From Planctomycetota bacterium (GTDB lineage: Bacteria; Planctomycetota; Phycisphaerae; Phycisphaerales; UBA1924): 64,000 nt of DNA. Shown here in pieces: positions 33,042 to 41,787 of the stretch. Positions within the stretch are counted from its first letter, which is position 1, and each line of letters begins with the position of its first letter. The DNA lies in assembly GCA_014584315.1 (NCBI GenBank), contig JACTNA010000003.1, forward strand, positions 87,862-151,861, in the 5' to 3' direction. The notes under the pieces were generated by a model that made no database searches, had not been told where the DNA came from, and saw nothing but the letters and a program-made list of their open reading frames with translations. The position numbers and the translations under genes were made by a program.

Positions 33042-35696
33042 ATGTCCAGAAAGTGTCTGCTCACGTTCGTCGCGCTCGGCCTTGTCGGCGGCGCGGCCTC
33101 GGTCGCCACGGCGCAGCCGTACATGGTGAACGGCACCGGCGCGACGCTGCTCCAGTTCGTGTTCAAGCGTCCGGCGTCGACCAACGACTTCATCGACGTG
33201 GACGGCGACTGCCTGCTGGCGATCGACGGCGACCAGTTGGCGCCGTTCGACGGCAGTTTCCCGTGGCGCCCCGACCAGCACTGGCAGGTGACGTACCGGG
33301 TCGTCGGCTCGGTGAACGGGTTCGCCGAGTTGCGCGACTGGGGCTTCACGTACCTGACGATGCCGGACCTGGACGACGGCGCGAACACGTACACGTCGGC
33401 CTTCTCGGACGAGTCGCTGTGGAACCGGGATGTGTTCGTGTCGGCGGGCATCCCGCAGGGCTTCTACAACGCGGCGAACCCGGGCGGGACGCCGGTGCGC
33501 TCGCTCATGGACGGCTCGTTCCAGGTGACGACGAGCACGGACCCGGCCGTCGGCGGCATCCTCGTCGACTTCGCGGCGATCGACGTGCCGATCGGGTGGT
33601 CGGTGCGGCAGGAGAACGGCCAGCCGAAGTTCAACCGGGTGCCCGGCGCGCTGGGGTACGGCGACAATCCCGCGCCGATCGTGAATAAGGACGGCACGGA
33701 GGTGGACACCGAGGACAGCCGCCTGCCCTCGCTGTTCGGGTTCAACGGGCCGATCAACGTGGACTACGCGAGCCCGGACGAGTACACGGCGTACGACACG
33801 CTGATCGCCAACGCGCCGGTGGGTGCGATGGTGAACTACGGCGTCGGGCGTGACGAGATGCACATGTCCGACCTGCGGTTCCTCTTCGCCACGGGCCGCC
33901 TCTCGACCGGCGAGAACCTGATGGCCGTGACGCGCGACGTCGGCTCGGGGACGCGCAACGCCTGGGCGAACGGGATCTGCCTCGACCCGTCGTGGTGCGT
34001 GGGCGAGAACATCGGCGCCCGGACGGTCAGCAGCGCCAACGACCGGCTCGGTCCGGACTTCCAGCCGTCGAACAAGGGCGGTTCGAGCCGCGTCGAGGGC
34101 ACGGTGATCAATCACCGGCTGGGCATCGGGCACACGGGCGCTGAGCGCGGCGCGTCGGCCGGCTGGCTGACGGGCGGTCGCGCGGACTTTCTCGCGGTGA
34201 TCTCCGACCTCAAGGGGGGCGCCGAGGCGGCCCGGCCCAACCTCATCAACGTTCTGGACGCGGGCATCAACGGGTACAACATCCAGGGTCCGGCGGTCAT
34301 CGCGACGCTGGGCGATCCGCTGAGCGCGCCGGCCGAACTGGGCGGGTACGGGATGATGGAGCCGTTCCTCGACTGGGGCCTCGACGGCATCTCAGGGACG
34401 AGCGACACCGGCGAGGGGAACTGCCAGTACGACGTGGGCGAGCCGTTCGTGGACATGAACGGGAACGGCGTCCGGGACGCGGTGGAGACGCGGCCGCCGG
34501 AGCACACGCTCAACCCGGCGATGCGGAACGGGCAGGGCGCGGCGTACGTGAACAACATCACGCGGTCGATCCAGGCGTTCTCGGAGGTTCCGAGCGCGGA
34601 CGAGAACCTGTTCACGCCGGGCGAGTACATGGCCTTGAACTACGTGCTGGTGGCCGCGTCGCTGCACGTGCCCCAGAACCCGCCCCCGCCGGACGCGGAC
34701 TGCGTGCCGCTGGTGCCGAACCCGGACTTCAACCCCGCGCTGTACGACTTCATCCTCAACGAGTCCGGCAACGTGCTCGGCACGCCCCCCTTCAACAGCT
34801 TCAACTCCAACACCGCAGGCGTCGCCCCGACGCGCAAGACGGGCGAGACGTACTCCGACGGCGTGGTCGGGGGCGGGAACTACGTCGACCAGGCGGGCAA
34901 CCCGGTCTCGTACGGCAGTTCGCTGAACCTGCGGAACAAGGTGTCCGGCGACTTCAACAACGACGCGAAGCGCGACCTGAACGACGCGCTGGAGATGATG
35001 AAGGCCTACCACGCCCGCAACGGCGGCCCCGCGTGGCAGCCGGGCACCCCCGCCGTCATCGAGGTCCTCGGCGACTTCAACGGCGACGGGAACTTCGACG
35101 CCGCCGACATCCGCTACTGGGCCGACGGGCTGGCGATCGACCCCGCGACCGGGAAGGTCGACCGGGCCAAGGGCTTCAAGGCCGTCGACGACGCCTGGCA
35201 GACGCTGACGGGCAACAACAACTTCTTCGGGACGACGATCGACGGCGGGCTGCCGTACATGAGCGGCGACTCGGCCGCGGACGTCGCCGGCCCCGGCTCG
35301 CTGCACACGCGCGGGTTCGCGCCGATCGGGCACGACGGCGTGATCGACATGCACGACGTGGACTACATCAAGGCGCAGTTCATCGGCAACGCGTTCGTGA
35401 CGGACGGCGCGGCGACGTGGGAGGACATCAACGAGGCGGTGGGCTTCGACCTGTCGGGCGACGTGACGGGCGACCTGGTCGTCGATCAGGACGACGTGGA
35501 CGCGGTGCTGGCGATCCTCGGGATGGGCTGCCCGGCGGACTTCAACGGCGACACGATCGTGAACTCGCTGGACTTCATCGCCTTCCTGAACGCCTACACG
35601 GCCAGCGACCCGAAGGCCGACTTCAACGGCGACACGGTGATCAACTCGCTGGACTTCATCGCGTTCCTGAACGCCTACGTGGCGGGCTGCCCGTGA
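33042..35696 (+). CDS. Large secreted protein with PstS-like features and tandem dockerin-like C-terminus
   Basis: An 884-residue exported protein with signal peptide MSRKCLLTFVALGLVGGAASVATAQ. The N-terminal half opens 'MVNGTGATLLQFVFKRP' and contains 'VTRDVGSGTRNAWANGICL', both reminiscent of phosphate-binding PstS/PBP-like domains, though the domain is much longer than PstS. Ca2+-binding EF-hand-like dockerin repeats follow: GDFNNDAKRDLNDALEMM, GDFNGDGNFDAADIRYW, GHDGVIDMHDVDYIKAQF and GDVTGDLVVDQDDVDAVL. The final 60 residues are the tandem 'CPADFNGDTIVNSLDFIAFLNAY' unit ending in a terminal AGC-type motif, the dockerin-like tail seen in many Phycisphaerae exported proteins. GAGAGGATC precedes the ATG. 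A good terminator follows. Confidence 0.85.
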   Translation: MSRKCLLTFVALGLVGGAASVATAQPYMVNGTGATLLQFVFKRPASTNDFIDVDGDCLLAIDGDQLAPFDGSFPWRPDQHWQVTYRVVGSVNGFAELRDWGFTYLTMPDLDDGANTYTSAFSDESLWNRDVFVSAGIPQGFYNAANPGGTPVRSLMDGSFQVTTSTDPAVGGILVDFAAIDVPIGWSVRQENGQPKFNRVPGALGYGDNPAPIVNKDGTEVDTEDSRLPSLFGFNGPINVDYASPDEYTAYDTLIANAPVGAMVNYGVGRDEMHMSDLRFLFATGRLSTGENLMAVTRDVGSGTRNAWANGICLDPSWCVGENIGARTVSSANDRLGPDFQPSNKGGSSRVEGTVINHRLGIGHTGAERGASAGWLTGGRADFLAVISDLKGGAEAARPNLINVLDAGINGYNIQGPAVIATLGDPLSAPAELGGYGMMEPFLDWGLDGISGTSDTGEGNCQYDVGEPFVDMNGNGVRDAVETRPPEHTLNPAMRNGQGAAYVNNITRSIQAFSEVPSADENLFTPGEYMALNYVLVAASLHVPQNPPPPDADCVPLVPNPDFNPALYDFILNESGNVLGTPPFNSFNSNTAGVAPTRKTGETYSDGVVGGGNYVDQAGNPVSYGSSLNLRNKVSGDFNNDAKRDLNDALEMMKAYHARNGGPAWQPGTPAVIEVLGDFNGDGNFDAADIRYWADGLAIDPATGKVDRAKGFKAVDDAWQTLTGNNNFFGTTIDGGLPYMSGDSAADVAGPGSLHTRGFAPIGHDGVIDMHDVDYIKAQFIGNAFVTDGAATWEDINEAVGFDLSGDVTGDLVVDQDDVDAVLAILGMGCPADFNGDTIVNSLDFIAFLNAYTASDPKADFNGDTVINSLDFIAFLNAYVAGCP

Positions 35697-35746
35697 CGCG
35701 GTTCTGATCGGCACAACCCCACACGCGGCGCGCCCCGCCGCGACAG

Positions 35747-35777
35747 ACGCCCCCGGCCGTGCGCGGGGGCGTTTTTC
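35747..35777 (+). terminator. Intrinsic terminator of the dockerin protein gene
   Basis: ACGCCCCCG at 35747-35755 pairs with CGGGGGCGT at 35764-35772 across an 8-nt loop and is followed directly by TTTTCTCG. It lies 50 nt after the stop at 35696. Confidence 0.88.
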
Positions 35778-35923
35778 TCGTTCCGTCCCGCGCTCCCGGG
35801 CTTGGGGGGCGCGGCCGTGCGGCTCCGGCTCGGCCGTGGCACGCGGCGACCGGCGCGGGGTTGCGGGACGGGTCGGCGGATGGCGGCCGAGGTCCGCGGG
35901 GCGGGTGGTAGACTCGGGCCGCG

Positions 35924-38900
35924 ATGCGGGATGAACTGAACGAAGCGCAGCGGTCGGCGGTGGAGCACGAGGGCGGGCCGCTGATCGTGCTGGCGGGTCC
36001 GGGGACGGGCAAGACGCGGGTGATCGTGCACCGCGTGGCGCACCTGATCGGGGCGCGGGGCGCGGAGCCGGAGTCGATCCTCGCGGTGACGTACACGGTG
36101 AAGGCGGCGGAGGAGTTGCGCGAGCGGCTGGCGGGGCTGGTGGGGGCTGGGGTGGCGGACCGCGTGCGGGCGCACACGATCCACGGGTTCGGGCACCGGG
36201 TGGTGCGTCGGTTCGCGGACCTGCTTGGCCTGTGGCGCGAGCCGGAGTTGATCGACAGCGCGCAGCAGCGTCGGCTGATGCGCACGCTGATCGTGGAGCA
36301 CCGGGTGTACGGGGAGGCGGTGGGCCGCGGGCACGAGGCGTTGATCGAGGAGGCGGAGCGGCACTTCGAGGCGTTCCGGAACGCGGGGCTGACGCCGGCG
36401 CAGTGCGCGGATTTCGCGCGGGCGTGGGGCGAGCGGGCGGCGCGCGGGGAGCGTTCGGACGGGACGCCCGTGGAGGACGGGCGTGAGGCGGCGGCCGAGC
36501 GGGAGGCGCAGTCGATGTTCGCGGCGCACGCCCGGCTGTTCGGGCTGTTCGAGTCGGCGTGCCGGGAGCGGTGCTGGGTGACGTTCGCGGACCTGATCGC
36601 GATGCCGGTGGAGGTGCTGCGCGGGGGGGGGCGGGCGGCCGCGCTGCTGCGCGACGAGTGCCGGCACGTGGTGGTGGACGAGTTCCAGGACGTGAACCGG
36701 GCGCAGGTGGAGTTGCTCCGGCTGCTCGCGCCCCCGGAATCGGACCCGGACCTGGCGGTGGTGGGCGACGACGACCAGGCGATCTACGGGTTCCGCGGGG
36801 CGGACGACCGTGCGTTCCAGCGGTTCGCGTCGGCGTGGCCCGGGGCGCGGACGATCTCGCTGACGGTGAACTACCGGTCGGAGCGTCCGGTGATCGCGGC
36901 GGCGAACGCGGTGATCGCGCGGGCCGACGAGCGCTTCGCGCCGGACAAGGTGATCGAGTTGCCCGAGGCGAAGCGCGACGCGCCCCCGCCGCCGGGGTCG
37001 GGAGTCGAGGGCGTGCTGCTGGATGACGAGTTCCAGGACGCGGACGTGATCGCGGCGATGATCGCGTCGTCGAAGACGGCGGACCCGGCGCGCCGATGGA
37101 GCGAGTTCGCCGTGATTGCGCGCACGCACGGCGACCTGGACCGGGTGTCGGTCGCGCTGCGGGTGGAGGGCGTGCCGTACCAGCGGCGGGGCGAGCGGAC
37201 GGCGTCGGATGACGAGGGGGTGAAGGACCTGCTGGCGTGGGTGGAGTTGCTGGTGAACCCTCTGGCGACGTGGGCGGCGCGGCGGCTGCTGGTTCGCCCG
37301 CCGTTCAGCGTGGCGCGGGAGCGGGTGATCGCGGCGGAGGCGTTGTACCACGGGCGGGCGAGCCGGGCGCGGATGGGGGACGGGGACGCGCCGCCTGGGT
37401 ACGTGGAGTGGCTGGCGGCGAACGGGCCGGAGGAGGGGGGGGTTGCACGGTTCGTGGAGACGGCGCGGGAGTTGGGCGCGCTGGCGGGGACGGCGTCCGC
37501 GGCGTCGGCGATCTACCGGATCGTGACGCGGTGCGACCTGGCGCACGCGGACCTGCTGTCGGCGCGGGAGCGGGCGCGGCGCGTCTCGTGCCTGGTGGCG
37601 GCGGTGCGGTTCGCGCGGGGCGTGCAGGGGCGTCTGGACGCGCCGGGGGACCTGGCCTCGTTCTGGTCGTACTACGAGGACCTCTCGTCGAAGGAGCGGG
37701 CGTTCGGGACGACGGGGTGGGACCGGGTGGATCGGGACGAGGACGAGGACGAGGCGGAGGACGCGGTGCAGCTGATGACGGCGCACTCGGCCAAGGGGCT
37801 GGAGTTCGACGAGGTGTACGTGCCGCGGGTGAACCCGTCGCACGGGTTCCCGAAGACGGGCGGCGAGGAGCGGCTGGCACTGCCGGCGGGGTTGCTGGGG
37901 GGCGAGGACGAGGGGCGATCGGCGAAGGCCCGCGCGCTGGCGGAGGAGCGGCGGCTGTTCTACGTGGCGTGCACGCGGGCGCGCAGGCGGCTGGTGCTGC
38001 TGGTGAAGCGGACAAAGTCGCGGAGCAAGAGCACGCACTACTTTCAGGAGTTGCAGTTCGGGTCGCCGGAGTTGATCGCGATCCACGACGCGGGGGACGT
38101 GCTGGCGCGTGCGGCGGAGCGCGGGGTCGGCGTGCTCGGGCGGACCGCGCTGGACCGCGAGGGGCCGGAGTTCGCGGAAGCGGCGCGGCGGCGCGACGAA
38201 GCGGCGACGGCGCGGCGCGAGGCCCGGCTCGAAGCGGCGGGCGCGCTCGATGAGGTGGATCGACCGGGGGTGACAGCGGAGGAGTTGGCGGCGGCGGCGG
38301 AGCGGCTGCGGGAGGCGGCCGCGCTGGTGGCGGCGACGGCGCACGCGGAGCGGACGGGGCGTGCGCCGGAGTGGGCGGAGCGCGAGTCGGCGCGGGTGCG
38401 GCGCGCGGGGCGGCGGGTGTCGGGAGGGGATGGGGCCGCGGAGGGGCCGGGCGTGCGCGTCGGGTTGCGGGCGATGCACCCCCCGCTGCCGCTGAGTTTC
38501 ACCTTCGTGAACGACTACCAGCGGTGCCCGCGGTGCTTCTTCGTGAAGCACGTGCTGCACCTGCCGGAGGAGGAGCGTGAGGGCGCGACGGCCGGGCAGT
38601 GCGTGCACCGCGCGCTGGAGCGGTTCTACGCGCGGTGGCGCGACGCGGAGGCGGAAGGGGCGGCGCGGCCGGGGCTGGCGGACCTGCTGGAGATCGGGCG
38701 TCGGGCGTATTTCGGGTCGCTCGGGCCGGAGGAGCGCGCGGAGGCGGGCGCGCTGGAGGAGACGCTCGCGCTGCTGCGGACGGCGTTCGAGCGGCTGCAC
38801 GAGCCGACGGTTGAGGTGCTGGAGGTCGAGCGTCGGGTGACGATGCCCTACTCGGCGGGGGGCGCGGAGCACCGGCTGACGGCGAAGATCGACCGGATCG

Positions 38901-39217
38901 ACCGCGTGGAGGGGGGGGTGCGGATCGTGGACTACAAGTCGGGGGCGTCGGCGAAGCGCTTCCGCGAGCCGACGAAGGACGATCTGCAGATGGGCATCTA
39001 CGCGATGGCGGCCGAGCAGTTGTACCCCGGGACGGCGGGGCGGGCGGAGTACTGGCTGCTGCGGACGGGGGAGCGCGGGGCGATCGCGCTCGAGGACCTG
39101 GACCTGGACGCGGTGCGCGGGGCGATCGACGGCGTGGTGCGCGCCGTGCTGGCGGGGGAGTACCCGCGTGGGAAGGAGTGCGGGGGGGCGTGCGAGATTC
39201 TGGGGGTGGGAGCGTGA
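35924..39217 (+). CDS. UvrD/Rep-type helicase fused to a PD-(D/E)XK nuclease
   Basis: A 1097-residue superfamily 1A helicase-nuclease, probably used in double-strand-break resection in an AddA/RecB-like way. Helicase motifs are Q/I at LNEAQRSAVEH, Walker A GPGTGKT (K30), motif II VVDEFQDVN, motif III GDDDQAIYGFRG, motif IV region VNYRSERPVI, and motif V-VI 'LMTAHSAKGLEFDEVYVP ... FYVACTRARRRLVL'. After a charged helical linker, residues 860-1095 form the nuclease: YQRCPRCFFVKHVL, then LTAKIDRIDRVEGGVRIVDYKSG with D1003 and K1005. Cysteines 868, 871, 1086 and 1090 (CPRC, CGGAC) flank the nuclease as in the Fe-S cluster of AddB-type enzymes. TAGACT ends 9 nt before the ATG. Confidence 0.9.
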   Translation: MRDELNEAQRSAVEHEGGPLIVLAGPGTGKTRVIVHRVAHLIGARGAEPESILAVTYTVKAAEELRERLAGLVGAGVADRVRAHTIHGFGHRVVRRFADLLGLWREPELIDSAQQRRLMRTLIVEHRVYGEAVGRGHEALIEEAERHFEAFRNAGLTPAQCADFARAWGERAARGERSDGTPVEDGREAAAEREAQSMFAAHARLFGLFESACRERCWVTFADLIAMPVEVLRGGGRAAALLRDECRHVVVDEFQDVNRAQVELLRLLAPPESDPDLAVVGDDDQAIYGFRGADDRAFQRFASAWPGARTISLTVNYRSERPVIAAANAVIARADERFAPDKVIELPEAKRDAPPPPGSGVEGVLLDDEFQDADVIAAMIASSKTADPARRWSEFAVIARTHGDLDRVSVALRVEGVPYQRRGERTASDDEGVKDLLAWVELLVNPLATWAARRLLVRPPFSVARERVIAAEALYHGRASRARMGDGDAPPGYVEWLAANGPEEGGVARFVETARELGALAGTASAASAIYRIVTRCDLAHADLLSARERARRVSCLVAAVRFARGVQGRLDAPGDLASFWSYYEDLSSKERAFGTTGWDRVDRDEDEDEAEDAVQLMTAHSAKGLEFDEVYVPRVNPSHGFPKTGGEERLALPAGLLGGEDEGRSAKARALAEERRLFYVACTRARRRLVLLVKRTKSRSKSTHYFQELQFGSPELIAIHDAGDVLARAAERGVGVLGRTALDREGPEFAEAARRRDEAATARREARLEAAGALDEVDRPGVTAEELAAAAERLREAAALVAATAHAERTGRAPEWAERESARVRRAGRRVSGGDGAAEGPGVRVGLRAMHPPLPLSFTFVNDYQRCPRCFFVKHVLHLPEEEREGATAGQCVHRALERFYARWRDAEAEGAARPGLADLLEIGRRAYFGSLGPEERAEAGALEETLALLRTAFERLHEPTVEVLEVERRVTMPYSAGGAEHRLTAKIDRIDRVEGGVRIVDYKSGASAKRFREPTKDDLQMGIYAMAAEQLYPGTAGRAEYWLLRTGERGAIALEDLDLDAVRGAIDGVVRAVLAGEYPRGKECGGACEILGVGA

Positions 39218-39252
39218 ACGCCGCGGGGCTTGGTGTGGATGGTGGGCTTGTC

Positions 39253-39297
39253 CCCCGGGCTGCGCCCGGGGCACGTGACTCTGCCCCCTCCGGGGGC
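39253..39297. repeat. Two adjacent REP-like hairpins
   Basis: CCCCGGGC/GCCCGGGG with loop TGC at 39253-39271, and GCCCCC/GGGGGC with a 3-nt loop at 39283-39297, lie between the helicase and the next gene. The 3' flank repeats GCGCGAGGGCGTG twice (about 39303 and 39339). Confidence 0.55.
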
Positions 39298-39402
39298 GGG
39301 GAGCGCGAGGGCGTGGAACAGTGAGAAGGCTCTGAACGGCGCGAGGGCGTGCAACGGGGTGGTAGCGCGGCGGTAGGGAGCAAAGGGGAAACGGTTGTGC
39401 TG

Positions 39403-40746
39403 ATGCGTGCGTGGTTGCGGGCGATGTGTGTGTGGGTTGTGCTGGCGTGCGCCGGGGGGACCGCGCGCGCGCAGGAGCCTTCCCCGGTTGCGGAGATCAG
39501 CCGGCACGCGGCGAGCGGCGTGTGGTCGGCGTGGCTGGAGAACGGGGCGCGGGCGCACTACGCGCACCGGCCCGGGCAACGGTTCGCGGTGACGGTGACG
39601 CTCGCCGGCGGCGAGTTGCACGAGACGGCGGGGACGCGCGGGCTGAGCGCGGCGGCGGCGGCGGCGTGGAGCGACGGGTCGGGGGCGAGAGCGAAGGCGG
39701 AGCGCGAGGGCGTGCTGGTCGAGGCGCGGGCGACGGGCGATGCGCTCGTGCTGACGCTGACAGGCCCGGCCGGGCGCGAGGGCGCGGCGTTCGACGCGCT
39801 GCGGGCGATGCTGACGGACGCGCGGGTGGACGCGGGCGCGCTGGCGTCGTGGCGTTCGGCGGAACTGGTCGTGCACCAGGAGCGCGCGGGGGACGCGCAG
39901 GCAATCTTCCGTCGGCTGGTGAGCGAGACGCTGCACCCGGAGCGCGACCCGCGGACGCTGCCGGTGAGCGCGGAGCGCGTGCGGGCGATCGACGAGGCGG
40001 CTGCGCTGGCGTGGCTGCGCGAGCGGCTGGCGGACTCGCCGGTGGAGATGGCCGTGGCGGGCGAGGTGTCGCGCGAGTCGGCGTTCGACGGGATCGTGGA
40101 GACGGTGGGTCGGCTCGGGGCGCGCGAGCGGATCGGGAAGGGGACGCACGACGGGCTGCGGAGGCTGCCGAGGCCGAACGGGCCGCTGGAGGGGAAGGGG
40201 CGCGCGCCGGCGGGGACGAAGGAGTCGCTGGTGATGCGCGGGTTCTTCGGGGCGGACCTGTCGAGCCTGGACGACGTTCGTGCGCTGCACGTCGGCGCGG
40301 AGGCGTTGTCGCTCCGGCTGCCGGGGCTGCTGGCGGAGGCGGGCGCGGACGGGGCGAGCGTGCGCGTGGGGGCAGCGCCGGGCGTGGAGCATCCGGGGTT
40401 CGGGCTGGTGTGGGTGGCGGCGTCGTGCGCGCCGGGTACGGAGGGCGCTGTGCTGGGATTGATCGATCGGGAGTTCGAGGCGTTCGCGCGGTCGGGGCCG
40501 ACGGCGACGGAGGTGGAGGCGGCGTGCGGTCGGCTGCTGGGGCTGATCGAGCGGCAGATGGCGGACCCGGCGGCGTGGTCGGCGCGTCTGGCGCAGATGA
40601 CGTACCGGGGGCACACGGCGGAGCAGGTGGCGGGCGTGGCGGAGGGGTACGCGTCGATGACGGCGGAGCGTGTGCGCGGGGCGTTCGCGCGGCATCACGC
40701 GCCGGAGTCCGGCGTGCGGGTGGTGGTGGCCGCGTCGGAGCGGTGA
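39403..40746 (+). CDS. Secreted M16 (insulinase-like) family protein without the HxxEH zinc motif
   Basis: A 447-residue exported protein with signal peptide MRAWLRAMCVWVVLACAGGTARAQ. The domain layout (ENGARAHYAHRPGQRFAVTVTLAGGELHETAGTRGLSAAAAAAW; VRAIDEAAALAWLRERLADSPVEMAVAGEVS; second half LGLIDREFEAFARSGPTATEVEAACGRLL) follows the M16 peptidase fold. The position of the zinc-binding HxxEH shows GLSAAAAAAW instead, so it is predicted to be non-catalytic, like the partner subunit of heterodimeric M16 proteases. No catalytic partner is adjacent. The start could also be the GTG at 39397. It converges with atpG. Confidence 0.72.
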   Translation: MRAWLRAMCVWVVLACAGGTARAQEPSPVAEISRHAASGVWSAWLENGARAHYAHRPGQRFAVTVTLAGGELHETAGTRGLSAAAAAAWSDGSGARAKAEREGVLVEARATGDALVLTLTGPAGREGAAFDALRAMLTDARVDAGALASWRSAELVVHQERAGDAQAIFRRLVSETLHPERDPRTLPVSAERVRAIDEAAALAWLRERLADSPVEMAVAGEVSRESAFDGIVETVGRLGARERIGKGTHDGLRRLPRPNGPLEGKGRAPAGTKESLVMRGFFGADLSSLDDVRALHVGAEALSLRLPGLLAEAGADGASVRVGAAPGVEHPGFGLVWVAASCAPGTEGAVLGLIDREFEAFARSGPTATEVEAACGRLLGLIERQMADPAAWSARLAQMTYRGHTAEQVAGVAEGYASMTAERVRGAFARHHAPESGVRVVVAASER

Positions 40747-40747
40747 G

Positions 40748-41614
40748 TTACTCGAGGGCGGCCGCGCCGGAGATGATCTCGGTGAGTTCGGTGGTGATCT
40801 GGGCCTGGCGTGCGCGGTTGAAGCGTCGTGTGAGGGCCTTGCCCATCTTCCCGGCGTTGTCGGTGGCGGCCTTCATGGCGACCATGCGGGCGACGTGCTC
40901 GCTGACGATGGCGTCGTTGAAGGCCTGGAAGAGGAGGGCGTTGACGGCGGCGGGGAGGAGTGCGTCGAGGAGTTCGGGGCCTTCGGGGCTGAACTCGTAG
41001 TTGATGCGCGGGCCGGCGGCCCCGGCGGCGTTCTCGGGCGGGCGGAGCGGGAGGAGTTGCATGATCTCCGGGGCCTGGCGGCCGGCGGAGACGTAGCGCA
41101 TGAAGACGACGCGGACGCGGCGGACCTCGCCGGCGAGGAAGCGGGAGACGTAGTCCGAGGCGAGTCGCGCGACCTGCTCGAACTCGGGCTTGTCGCCGAA
41201 CTCGGTGTGGTGCCTGGCGACGGGGATGCCGTTGAACTTGAAGAAGGCGACGCCCTTCTTGCCGACGAGTTCGATGAGGCCGCTCATGGCGTCGGGGTCG
41301 GCCCGGAGGTGGGCGAGCGCGGTGCGGAGGACGGAGCCGTTGTACGGGCCGCAGAGGCCGCGGTCGCTGGTGAGGACGAGGGTGAGTTCCTGTCCCGGGC
41401 GGTCGGGGTTGAAGAGGGGGTGGGCGCGGGCGTCCTCGGACTGGGCGAGTTCGCCGATGATGTCGAAGACGGCCTTGGTGTAGGGCTTTCCGGCGAGGGC
41501 GCGGTGCTGGGACGCGCTGAACTTGGCGGTGGCGATCATCTGCATCGTGCGGGTGATCCGCTTGATGTTGCCGACCGCCTTGATGCGCTTCTTGATCTCG
41601 CGGGTCTTGGCCAT
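40748..41614 (-). CDS. atpG: F-type ATP synthase gamma subunit
   Basis: 288 residues forming the central rotor shaft of F1. It has the conserved N-terminal coiled-coil helix (AKTREIKKRIKAVGNIKRITRTMQMIATAKF), the 'LVLTSDRGLCGPYNGSVLR' Rossmann-like core and the C-terminal helix (EHVARMVAMKAATDNAGKMGKALTRRFNRARQAQITTELTEIISGAAAL). The start at 41614 is at the family N-terminus, with TACGAT ending 8 nt upstream and no Shine-Dalgarno. Normally atpG lies between atpA and atpD, but here it stands alone: M16-like gene on one side (stops 1 bp apart) and a divergent serine hydrolase on the other. Whether the remaining atp genes lie elsewhere cannot be seen. Confidence 0.96.
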   Translation of the reverse strand: MAKTREIKKRIKAVGNIKRITRTMQMIATAKFSASQHRALAGKPYTKAVFDIIGELAQSEDARAHPLFNPDRPGQELTLVLTSDRGLCGPYNGSVLRTALAHLRADPDAMSGLIELVGKKGVAFFKFNGIPVARHHTEFGDKPEFEQVARLASDYVSRFLAGEVRRVRVVFMRYVSAGRQAPEIMQLLPLRPPENAAGAAGPRINYEFSPEGPELLDALLPAAVNALLFQAFNDAIVSEHVARMVAMKAATDNAGKMGKALTRRFNRARQAQITTELTEIISGAAALE

Positions 41615-41787
41615 GGGGCGGGATCGTAGACCGGGGGCGGGGCGGGGTGAAGGCGGGCGGGGGCGGGCGGGGGCGGGCGGTGGGACGGGGCCGGCGGTCC
41701 GGGCCGCTACTGTTCGGGTCGCCGGTCGGAAAGGGGCGAAGTCCGGCCCCCAACGATCCGTGGGGGCGGGGCACAAAGGAGCAAGGC

